Below, one piece after another: positions 42,200 to 50,195 of a stretch of 64,000 bases of DNA; the stretch's first letter is position 1; the number at the start of each line of letters is the position of its first letter. The translations under genes were made by a program, and so were the position numbers. The notes beneath the pieces were generated by a model that saw only the letters and a list, made by a program, of their open reading frames with translations, was not told where the DNA came from and made no database searches. The stretch lies in the NCBI RefSeq assembly GCF_000162875.1, contig NZ_GG700631.1:343277-407276 (forward strand), in the 5' to 3' direction. The DNA is from Slackia exigua ATCC 700122. Its GTDB lineage: Bacteria > Actinomycetota > Coriobacteriia > Coriobacteriales > Eggerthellaceae.

Positions 42200-42702
42200 C
42201 TTTACCTCCTCACCAGAATTATTCCTGCGCATACGGGGAGCACTGCGATGGATGCATATCCGTTGCATCTGAACATCTAGGAGGCGGCATCGTATGCCGG
42301 CATAGGCGAGAGCGCCATGCGTTCCTATGTCAATAGAGCAGACCTGCCGTCGATGCTAGCCGCCTGCGAAAAGAGGGAACAAACGCCCCATAGGGCGCGT
42401 CAGGCTGGTCGAATACCTTCGAAGCAAACAGAACTACGCATTCGATACGAGCATCGAACATCCTATAGGCAAAAGGATAGCCTCTCTTGCCAAGAACGAA
42501 ACACAAAAAAATACAGTAAAAGAGTACTGTGCCATGGATGATTTTGTGCGCATGGATGTCATATACGAGAGCGGAGACGTCGAGTTGCTTCGAAATGATC
42601 TGAAGACCATGCGTAGTATCAACGTACATGTGCATGACGCTGCTAGATAAGCCTGCCGATGAATATTGTCGCTACCGCTCAAGAAGCGGACATCGTGACG
42701 CA
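42200..42702. other. Stretch with a broken ORF only
   Basis: Apart from the frameshifted remnant at 42317-42650 no gene is supported. Base composition is intermediate, and no terminator or promoter is convincing. Confidence 0.4.
42317..42650 (+). pseudogene. Possible broken ORF, unrecognised
   Basis: Two frames give coding-like sequence that would join by a frameshift near 42390: MRSYVNRADLPSMLAACE in the first, then RLVEYLRSKQNYAFDTSIEH and onward to a TAA at 42650 in the second. The second part has no in-frame start until ATG 42534. No homology recognised; it may be a relic of an accessory gene. Confidence 0.3.
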
Positions 42703-43209
42703 CTAGGGGCGGTATTGAGTAAGATTTCCGCAGGTCAATCTCATCTTGCACTCAGTATCTGACATATTTCCGAGCCATCTTTCCCTATTCCGCTGGATTA
42801 TTTTAATTCTATCTGGAGCGAGATGAAATGAAATGGGTGCAATGGAGCTGTATTCGTCAGGTTTACAGAGGATACCGAGATTAACAAGCGCGGCGGCGTC
42901 GCAGTCATCGTCGCAGAGCTTCGCGCATCCGTTCTCAAGGCATTCGAGAACGATCACTTTATTTCTTTTTGAGAGATTCATGCAGACGGCTCTCGTTACG
43001 GCGTGCTTTGACGGGACTGCGGATGTATATCGACCGATGACGAATCCGATTATTACGGCGATGAACATGACGATCAGAAACGCAATTGGGTACTGTGAGA
43101 GCGCTTCAAACAGATCTCCGAATATGCCCTCACTCGCAATCGTGACAAGGCTTGCTGCGATTATGACGATCCCGCCCAGATGGTCGAACCACTCTGTTGC
43201 GTTTCGCAC
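42703..43209 (-). CDS. Small membrane protein, possibly superinfection-exclusion (SieB) type
   Basis: 168 residues from GTG 43209, chosen because AGGGAGG lies 6 nt before it. Two hydrophobic helices are at about 12-35 and 42-62 (GGIVIIAASLVTIASEGIFG, then FLIVMFIAVIIGFVIG), followed by a soluble ~100-residue domain with several Cys. Two N-terminal helices plus a cytosolic domain resemble SieB-like exclusion proteins, but no diagnostic motif is visible and the call is tentative. It lies in the IS-rich island near the OLD-like gene. Confidence 0.5.
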   Translation of the reverse strand: MRNATEWFDHLGGIVIIAASLVTIASEGIFGDLFEALSQYPIAFLIVMFIAVIIGFVIGRYTSAVPSKHAVTRAVCMNLSKRNKVIVLECLENGCAKLCDDDCDAAALVNLGILCKPDEYSSIAPISFHLAPDRIKIIQRNRERWLGNMSDTECKMRLTCGNLTQYRP

Positions 43210-43440
43210 AAGTACCTCCCTTGTAAGATAAATCGAATTATACACGACAGGAGGTAGCGCACGTCATACGCGTGCACGCTTATCTATGCATTCGTCTTCA
43301 GAGTTTTTTGTCGGGGCAGTTTCGTCTGATATGAAAGCTTGAATCTTCATTCCGAACGCAACAGCGCAGACGAATAGTGGCACACGGCCGTCCTATACAA
43401 TGGCGTTTGCGACGACACCATGAATATCGGAGGTAAGCCG

Positions 43441-44307
43441 ATGCGCCGCCGCGCCCATCTTACACTAGCCGAGCGCGAGGACATCATGATCCTGCGACGC
43501 GAGGGAGGGAGAATCACGGAGATCGCGGCCGCCATCGGCCGCGACAAGTCGACGGTCTCCCGCGAGCTCGCGCGCAACTCCTGCCGGAGGTTCTATCGGG
43601 CTTCGACGGCCCAGGCGCGCTACGAGAGGCGCAGGAAGGCCTGCCGCCGCAGCCGCATCCTCGACGGCGAAAAAATATTCTCACTGGTCAGGGACAAGTT
43701 CCTGAAGGAGCGGCGGTCCCCCGAGCAGATAGAGGGGCGCCTTGCGTTGGAACTGGGCGCGAGCCCCGTGAGCGACTCCGCCGTCTGCCGGGGCATCGCC
43801 CAGGGCCGATTCGACGGCTGCATCGGCGGGAGGAAAGCGTCGAGGAGGCTGCGCCGCAAGGGAAAGCGCAGACGGGTGCCGGGTGCGGCCGGCGGCGCGT
43901 GTCTGGTCGCCAACGTGGACCGAAGAAGCGGCTACCTCGTGGGCGGCAAGGCCGCCAAGAAGGTGTCGGCGCAGGTCAACGAGGTCATGATCGCCTCGCT
44001 GGCGGGCATGCCGCCGGCTACCGCGACGCCCGACTGCGGCAAGGAGTTCGCGGCCCACGCCGAGGTGACGACGGCCCTGGGCGTCGAGTTCTACTTCGCG
44101 CGGCCGCACCATCCCTGGCAGCGCGGCTGCAACGAGAATGCGAACGGCCTGCTGCGCGAGTACTTCCCGAAGGGCAGGCCTGTCGACGGATTCACCGACG
44201 GGCAGGTGCAGAAGGTGTACGATAAGCTTAACCGCAGGCCACGCAAGCGCCTGGGGTATCGGACGCCCTACGAGGTCATGTTCTCAACAGAGTTGCAATT
44301 GATTTGA
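43441..44307 (+). pseudogene. IS30-family transposase with internal deletion
   Basis: 288 residues from ATG 43441 (GGAGG 6 nt upstream), against about 350-380 for the family. The IS30 N-terminal HTH is present (HLTLAEREDIMILRREGG, IGRDKSTVSREL), as are late motifs (GKEFAAHAEV, ARPHHPWQRGCNENANGLLR). Between RRRVPG and the NVDRRSGYL segment the block holding the first catalytic Asp (GDWEGDT in relatives) is missing, and the second motif reads TPDCGKEF instead of TFDNGKEF. It is therefore expected to be inactive although the frame is open. Confidence 0.75.
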
Positions 44308-44671
44308 AGATCCAAGGCTTAAAATGATTCATTGTCTCGATTTGACAGGATAACGCACTCGGTATTGAGGCGTGAAAATCCGTTCGACGATATGACGACC
44401 AAGTTGCTCTTCAAGACACTGAAGCGCGAACTCATGAATGATCACAACTGCAAAAGAACAGGTAAGATGCAAAGCAGGGCATATTCAAGTGTATTGAGCT
44501 CTACTGAAACACAAGGCGCATGCATTAGATGCTGAGATATGTCTTGCCGTGTAAATACGACCGACAATCCGCACAACGACCCTTGAATAATCGTCCAATT
44601 TTGGTTGGCCACTCTAGGATTAACAGCATAGAGCGGCACGAAGAAACGTAAGTGTTCTCAAGCATATGCCA
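44308..44671. other. IS debris, no intact gene
   Basis: Holds a transposase scrap at 44332-44460. The rest is low-GC sequence with no supported gene. Confidence 0.45.
44332..44460 (+). pseudogene. Scrap of an IS3/IS150-type transposase OrfB
   Basis: The frame reads ITHSVLRRENPFDDMTTKLLFKTLKREL, which matches the IS3-group segment ITxSMSRKGNPYDNAxxESFFxTLKREL. Catalytic context is lost and flanking homology ends at once. It is a different IS3 subgroup from the element at 37983. Confidence 0.5.
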
Positions 44672-45226
44672 TCATCTTGATGGTCGCCTATCTTGTAATT
44701 TGCTCCAAATACTAGGGATGCTGCTTTCATCGTACAGATCTAACGGGTTCTTGAAGAAACGTCGCTTCAATCTTCCGTCTGTAAGCCGTTGCCAGCACCG
44801 ATTATTCGAATCACGAAAAGCAAGCTCATAGGCAATGATCCCAGTTGTTCGCCTATCACCCAAAGGCTGGTCTACCGCATAGATTCCGGGCATGAGTGTA
44901 GCAACCTTCCTTCTAAATGAAGGGTCGACAATAAGGCTGCCCCGATCTTTCATACCATATGTCCCACGGTTGAGCAGTTCCATAGCCTCCCCCAAGTCAA
45001 CCGGTCCGATATCGGCATTAATGACAACAGAACTGACTATTATTTCAAATACGGGCTGAAGGCTCTGGTTAGAGAGAATTACTTTTCCATCTTCGTGCCA
45101 TGCAGAGACCTTCGACGCTTGTTGCATAGCCGTATCGACATATGAGCGCCATATATTATGTACCGTCGCAGCCAGAGTCACTAATGTTCCAATCGCTGTC
45201 AATAAAAGTGCAGCAGTTGAAGACAA
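44672..45226 (-). CDS. Hypothetical protein with N-terminal membrane anchor
   Basis: 184 residues. One hydrophobic helix (about 5-24, ALLLTAIGTLVTLAATVHNI) is followed by a basic/polar domain of beta character. No domain recognised. Low GC and the position between IS debris and pheT suggest an accessory gene. The C-terminus is basic (KLQDRRPSR). Confidence 0.55.
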   Translation of the reverse strand: MSSTAALLLTAIGTLVTLAATVHNIWRSYVDTAMQQASKVSAWHEDGKVILSNQSLQPVFEIIVSSVVINADIGPVDLGEAMELLNRGTYGMKDRGSLIVDPSFRRKVATLMPGIYAVDQPLGDRRTTGIIAYELAFRDSNNRCWQRLTDGRLKRRFFKNPLDLYDESSIPSIWSKLQDRRPSR

Positions 45227-45418
45227 TTTTCACCCCGTTACAATTTGAACTCTAGGTAATTCAAATGTTCAAACCATAAACACCATCGACAAATAGTCTC
45301 TCTATAAATGCCAAGCTCAAAACAATGCCTTGTCCAATCACTCAGAAAATGCAAGTGATACGAGAAGGTGTATTCCGAGCCATCTTGATAAGCCTAATAT
45401 AGTAACTGTAGATTACAT

Positions 45419-47875
45419 CTACCGCACCTCAGCCCCGGTCGCCCTACAGACCTTCGCACGCAGCTTCTCGTGCGCCTTATCTACCTCATCGCTGGTCAGC
45501 GTGCGATCGGCCGCGCGATACGTGAGCGCGTAGGCCATCGACTTCTTCCCCGGCCCGACGTGCTCGTCGTCGCGGTACACGTCGAAGAGCCGCGCGCCTT
45601 CCAGCAGCGCCCCGCCGGCCGACTTCATGCACTGCATGAGCTTCTCATCGCTCACGCCCTCGTCCACGACGAACGCGATGTCGCGCTGCACGCCCGGGAA
45701 CTGCGGCACGTCCACGTAATCCCTCGCCGGCCTCATGTCGCGCTCGAGCGCATCCGCATCCAACTCGAACGCCACCACCGGTGCCTTCGCGCCGTACGCC
45801 TCCACGGCCAGCGGATGGATCTCGCCCACCCAGCCGATCACGTCGCCGCCCGACATCATGACGGCCGCGCGGCCCGGCTGCAGGTGCGTCGCCTCGTCAG
45901 CCCCGAGCGCCTTGAACTTCACCTTGGGAAGCGCCAGTTCGCGCGCCACGTTCTCCAGCACGCCCTTGCCATCGAAGAAATCGAACGCCGCAGGCTCCGC
46001 ATTCCACGCCTTCGGGCCCATCGCGCCCGCCAGCACACCGGCCACGCGCCTCTTCTCGCGCGGCTTCTTGGATCCCTCGTGCGCGAAAAACACGGTGCCC
46101 ACCTCGTAGAGCTGGATATCGGCCACGCCATGGCTCTGGTTATACGCCACGCTGCGCAGCAGGCCCGGCACGATCGAGCGGCGCATGAACGCATGGTCGG
46201 CATTCATCGGGTTGATGAGCTCCGCCGCCTCGCCCATACCCTCTTCGCGCATGCGCAAAAGCTCCAGATCATCCCCGCCAGCGAACGAATAGGTCATCGT
46301 CTCGTTCAGGCCCGACGCCGTCATCGCGCGATGCACGATGCGTTCGCATTCCTGGCGCCGCGTGCGCACGCCTACGCGCCCGCGACCGGCCGGCAGCGTG
46401 GATTCGATGCGGTCCATGCCGTAAAGACGCAGCACCTCTTCGTACAGGTCGATCTCGCGCTCCAGGTCGGGGCGGAACGTCGGCACGGTCACGCGCAGGA
46501 CGCCCTCGGCATCCCCTGCCGAAACCGTGCACCCCAGACGCGTGAGCGAACGCGTGATGAAGTCGACCGGGATGGCGGCTCCCATCATCTTCTGGAAGCG
46601 CTCGACGCGAAACGGCAGCACGAGAGCCTGCGCATCCGCGTGCGCCCACACATCCACGCGACCTGCGCACACCGTGCCGCCTGCCACCTCGGCGATAAGC
46701 GCGGCGGCATAATCGCTGCGCTCATCGATGCCGGCATCGTCCACGCGGCGCTCGTAGCGGATGGACGAATCGCTCATAAGCCCCAGGTTGCGGCTCGTGC
46801 GGCTCGTATGCGCCGGGCTGAACGTCGCGGCTTCGAGCAGGATGTTCACCGTGTCCTCGGTCACTTCCGAATCCAGCCCGCCCATGACGCCCGCAAGCGC
46901 CACCGCGCGCTTCGGAGTGGCGATGACCGTCATATCGGGCGTGAGCACGCGCTCTTCCCCGTCAAGCGTCGTGAGCTTCTCGCCTGCATGGGCCGCACGC
47001 ACGATGATGCGCGCCGCGCCGTCTTCAAGGTCGAGCGCGTCGAAATCGAACGTATGCAGCGGCTGCCCCAGCTCGAACAGCACGTAGTTGGTCACGTCCA
47101 CCACGTTGTTGATGGAACGCTGGCCGATGGCGGCAAGGCGTTCGGCCAGCCAGTCGGGCGACGGCCCCACCTTCACGCCGCGGATGAGGCGCGCCGTGTA
47201 GCGCGGGCTTAGGGCCGCGTCGGTCACCTCGACGCTCACCTGGCCGTCGATGCGCTCGTCGGATTCCTGGAGCGCGCGTTCCGGCATGCGGAAATCCACG
47301 TCGTACATTGCGCCCACCTCGCGCGCGAAACCCACGACCGACAGGCTGTCGGGACGGTTCGGCGTGATTTCCAGATCGAGCACCGTATCGGTCACGCCCT
47401 GATACTCGGCGAAGGGAACGCCCACGGGCGCGTCTTCGGGAAGGATCATGATGCCCGTATGGTCGCTGCCGAAGCCGAGCTCGCGCGCAGAGCAGTTCAT
47501 GCCGCACGACGCCACGCCCCGCAGCCTCGATTTCTTGATCTTGATGCCGCCGGGAAGCTCAGCGCCCACGAGCGCCACGACGATATGGTCGCCCGCGTTG
47601 AAATTCTGCGCGCCGCAGACGATCTGCAGCGGCTCGGGCGCGCCGTCGGCCCCGAGGTTCGCCTCGCCCACATCCACCTGGCAGACCCACATATGATCGC
47701 TGTCGGGATGCGCGTCCTTGCTGATGACGCGGCCCGTCACGATATGGTCGAACGCATCGCCCAGACGCTCCACGCCTTCCACGCCCGTGCCCGTCAGATC
47801 GAGCCGGTCGCAGAACGCCTGCACGTCAGAGGGGACCTCGACGTATTCGGAAAGCCACTTCAGAGATATCTTCAT
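45419..47875 (-). CDS. pheT: Phenylalanyl-tRNA synthetase beta subunit
   Basis: 818 residues. The tRNA-binding OB domain is at about 40-150, followed by B3/B4 (editing), B5 and a C-terminal FDX-ACB anticodon-binding domain (VPQFPGVQRDIAFVVDEGVS). It begins MKISLKWLSEYVEVP. It forms the alpha2-beta2 enzyme with PheS, whose gene ends 14 nt upstream on the same strand. Expression is governed by the T-box leader before pheS. Confidence 0.95.
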   Translation of the reverse strand: MKISLKWLSEYVEVPSDVQAFCDRLDLTGTGVEGVERLGDAFDHIVTGRVISKDAHPDSDHMWVCQVDVGEANLGADGAPEPLQIVCGAQNFNAGDHIVVALVGAELPGGIKIKKSRLRGVASCGMNCSARELGFGSDHTGIMILPEDAPVGVPFAEYQGVTDTVLDLEITPNRPDSLSVVGFAREVGAMYDVDFRMPERALQESDERIDGQVSVEVTDAALSPRYTARLIRGVKVGPSPDWLAERLAAIGQRSINNVVDVTNYVLFELGQPLHTFDFDALDLEDGAARIIVRAAHAGEKLTTLDGEERVLTPDMTVIATPKRAVALAGVMGGLDSEVTEDTVNILLEAATFSPAHTSRTSRNLGLMSDSSIRYERRVDDAGIDERSDYAAALIAEVAGGTVCAGRVDVWAHADAQALVLPFRVERFQKMMGAAIPVDFITRSLTRLGCTVSAGDAEGVLRVTVPTFRPDLEREIDLYEEVLRLYGMDRIESTLPAGRGRVGVRTRRQECERIVHRAMTASGLNETMTYSFAGGDDLELLRMREEGMGEAAELINPMNADHAFMRRSIVPGLLRSVAYNQSHGVADIQLYEVGTVFFAHEGSKKPREKRRVAGVLAGAMGPKAWNAEPAAFDFFDGKGVLENVARELALPKVKFKALGADEATHLQPGRAAVMMSGGDVIGWVGEIHPLAVEAYGAKAPVVAFELDADALERDMRPARDYVDVPQFPGVQRDIAFVVDEGVSDEKLMQCMKSAGGALLEGARLFDVYRDDEHVGPGKKSMAYALTYRAADRTLTSDEVDKAHEKLRAKVCRATGAEVR

Positions 47876-47889
47876 GCCCGTCTCCCCTC

Positions 47890-48951
47890 TTAGAACTGAC
47901 GCAGGAACCGCATGTCGCCGTCGAGCAGCATGCGCAGGTCGGGAACGTTGTATTTGAGCGCCGCGATGCGCTCCACGCCGATGCCGAACGCGAAGCCCGA
48001 ATACTTCTCGGGATCGATGCCGACGAAGCCGTAGACGTTCGGGTCCACCATGCCGCAGCCCAGCACTTCGATCCAGCCGGTGTGCTTGCAGAAGCGGCAG
48101 CCTTCGCCGTGGCAGATGCCGCAGCTCACGTCCACCTCGGCCGAGGGCTCGGTGAACGGGAAGTAGTGCGCGCGGAAACGCGTCCTGCGGTCTTCGCCGA
48201 AGATCTGCTTGCACAGGTAATCGAGCGTGCCCTTCAGGTCGCCGAAGGTGATGCCCTCGTCCACGACCAGGCCTTCGATCTGATGGAATTGCGGAAGGTG
48301 CGAAGGATCGGCCACGTCGCGGCGATAGACCTTGCCCGGCGCGATGACGTAGATCGGAGGCTTGCGGTCCTCCATCGTGTGCACCTGCACGCCCGAAGTC
48401 TGGCTGCGCAGCAGCACGTCGGACTCGCCGCGCACGCGCGAGATGTCGCCCGAGCGATCGACCAGATAGAACGTGTCCTGCATGCCGCGCGACGGATGGT
48501 CGGCCGGCGCGTTCAGGGCTTCGAAGTTATAGTAGTCGGTTTCGGCCTCGGGGCCGGTCACGACCGAATAGCCCATGCCGAGGAAGATCTCGGACACCTC
48601 TTCGATGATGGAGGTGATCAGGTGGCGCGAGCCGATCTGCTGCGCGCGGCCGGGAAGCGTCACGTCCACGGCCGCAGCGCTCATGCGGGCCGAAAGCTCT
48701 GCCTGCTCAAGCGATGCCTTGCCCGCCTCGAGCGCCTGCTCGACGGCGACGCGCACCTCGTTAACGGCCTTGCCGACCGCTGCACGCTCTTCCTTGGGAA
48801 CCTGCCCCATGCTGCGCAGATACCCGGTCAGCGTCCCCTTCTTGCCAAGCACGCCCACGCGCACCTGCTCGAGCGCCGACGTGTCGCCCGCTGCGGCGAT
48901 CGCTGCGAGGGTTTCGTCCTTGAGCTGGGAAAGCTCGTCGACCAATGCCAT
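47890..48951 (-). CDS. pheS: Phenylalanyl-tRNA synthetase alpha subunit
   Basis: 353 residues. Class II synthetase core: motif 2 region KVYRRDVADPSHLPQFHQIEGL, FRAHYFPFTEPSAEVDV, and motif 3 GFAFGIGVERIAALKY. An N-terminal helical coiled coil binds tRNA. GGAAGGAAGG precedes the ATG. It is the first gene of pheST and follows a T-box leader. Confidence 0.96.
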   Translation of the reverse strand: MALVDELSQLKDETLAAIAAAGDTSALEQVRVGVLGKKGTLTGYLRSMGQVPKEERAAVGKAVNEVRVAVEQALEAGKASLEQAELSARMSAAAVDVTLPGRAQQIGSRHLITSIIEEVSEIFLGMGYSVVTGPEAETDYYNFEALNAPADHPSRGMQDTFYLVDRSGDISRVRGESDVLLRSQTSGVQVHTMEDRKPPIYVIAPGKVYRRDVADPSHLPQFHQIEGLVVDEGITFGDLKGTLDYLCKQIFGEDRRTRFRAHYFPFTEPSAEVDVSCGICHGEGCRFCKHTGWIEVLGCGMVDPNVYGFVGIDPEKYSGFAFGIGVERIAALKYNVPDLRMLLDGDMRFLRQF

Positions 48952-49041
48952 GTCACGCCTTCCTTCCTCCTGCGACGAAGCATGTCCGCCGCAGCGTCGA
49001 ACCGACGCGCGCCGATGCCGCGCGTACCTGTTCGCCCCATC

Positions 49042-49345
49042 AAAAAAGCCTCTCTCGCCTCAGAGCCCGGACGAATCCGGAATCCAAGGACGAGAGAGGC
49101 TCTCGCGGTACCACCCTGGTTGATGCGCGGCGACGAGAACGCCGTGCGCATCCGCTTGTCTGCCCTATGACGGGAGCGCCCGTCGCAGCCTACTTGACGT
49201 CCGCACGGTCTGCAAGACCGCACCCCGTGTTCAGCCGCGCTGCTCGGAAGGGAATCGATACCGGGCGACGACGGAAGCCTTCCAGCCGAGGGGCTTCTTC
49301 TCTGGTGTCGCGCCGCATGGCGTCGCTGTCTTCGTCAACGCATGT
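49042..49345 (-). ncRNA. T-box riboswitch upstream of pheST
   Basis: The diagnostic AGGGTGGTACCGCG lies at 49104-49117 on the minus strand. It can pair with the start of the following hairpin as antiterminator. The terminator is CGAGAGAGGC/GCCTCTCTCG (arms 49091-49100 and 49048-49057) ending in six T. The upstream ~200 nt should fold as stems I-III, and position predicts a Phe specifier codon. The 5' boundary is approximate. Confidence 0.9.
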
Positions 49346-49393
49346 GCTCGCGCAAGTATAGCGCAAGGAGGAAGCGCCCGCCCGAGACAGCAT

Positions 49394-49418
49394 GAAAAAG
49401 ACCCGCCGAAGCGGGTCT
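49394..49418 (-). terminator. rpmE terminator
   Basis: AGACCCGC and GCGGGTCT around a 4-nt loop, with five T on the minus strand after the stem. It lies 33 nt after the rpmE stop. Confidence 0.85.
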
Positions 49419-49451
49419 TATCTCGTGCGATATATGCGGGCCGAACCCGTG

Positions 49452-49943
49452 TTACTCGGCAGCGGCCTCGGTAGCCTCGGCCGGAGCTTCGACAGCCTCA
49501 GGGGCGGCTTCGGCGGCAACCTCTTCAGTAGCGGCGGCTTCCGCAGGAGCGGCTTCCTCGGCGGCGGCAGCAGCGGCAACGGCCTTGGCGGCCTCTTCCT
49601 CGGCCTTCTTGGCGAACTCGGCGGCACGGGCGGCCTTCGCGGCGGCCTTGGCCTCGCGCTCGGCCTTCTTCTTGGCCTCGGCCTCGGCGGCAGCGGCGGC
49701 CTTGGCGGCCTTGCGGGCGGCTTCACGCTCGGCGACGGCGGAAGAAGCGCTGCCGAACTTGTTCGCGAAGCGCTGGACGCGTCCGCCGGTGTCGATCAGC
49801 TTCTGGGTGCCGGTGAAGAACGGGTGGCAGGCGTTGCAGATCTCAACGCGCAGCTCGGGCTTGGTGGAGCGGGTGGTGAAGGTGTTGCCGCAGGTGCAAC
49901 GGACTTCGCACTCCATGTATTCGGGGTGGATTCCCTGCTTCAT
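49452..49943 (-). CDS. rpmE: Ribosomal protein L31 with long Ala/Glu-rich C-terminal extension
   Basis: 163 residues. The first ~70 are a normal zinc-type L31 ([18 protein letters not shown]16, C18, then [11 protein letters not shown] with C36 and C39). The remaining ~90 residues are a repetitive Ala/Lys/Glu sequence, first basic and probably helical, then acidic. Such a tail is not part of canonical L31. AAAAGGAG precedes the ATG. A perfect 8-bp hairpin (GCCTTGGT/ACCAAGGC, 49963-49983) lies just before the ribosome site and could be involved in control. Confidence 0.9.
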   Translation of the reverse strand: MKQGIHPEYMECEVRCTCGNTFTTRSTKPELRVEICNACHPFFTGTQKLIDTGGRVQRFANKFGSASSAVAEREAARKAAKAAAAAEAEAKKKAEREAKAAAKAARAAEFAKKAEEEAAKAVAAAAAAEEAAPAEAAATEEVAAEAAPEAVEAPAEATEAAAE

Positions 49944-50195
49944 GATGGGTTCTCCTTTTCATGCCTTGGTTTCCGACCAAGGCGAGACAGCCTGGGAATG
50001 ATACCACAGGGCGCAAGAGCGGAGAAGACGGCTTCTCGCTGCACGCCTTCCCGCCATGAAACGCACAAGCCGCACCGCGACGAGATGGAGCCGCGACGAA
50101 CGCAGGCAGGCGCGCCCCGCTGTCCTGAGCATGACCCGCCACGGCGACCGGTGAAGAAGCCATGGCGGCCATCCGACGCAGAAAGGCGGCCGCCC

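Noticed and set aside
44332-44535. 67-codon gene
   Set aside because: Its first half is a scrap of an IS3-type transposase and the rest has no similarity, so it is kept only as IS debris.
45470-47212. 580-codon plus-strand frame opposite pheT
   Set aside because: Antisense to pheT, Arg/His-rich and without a ribosome site.
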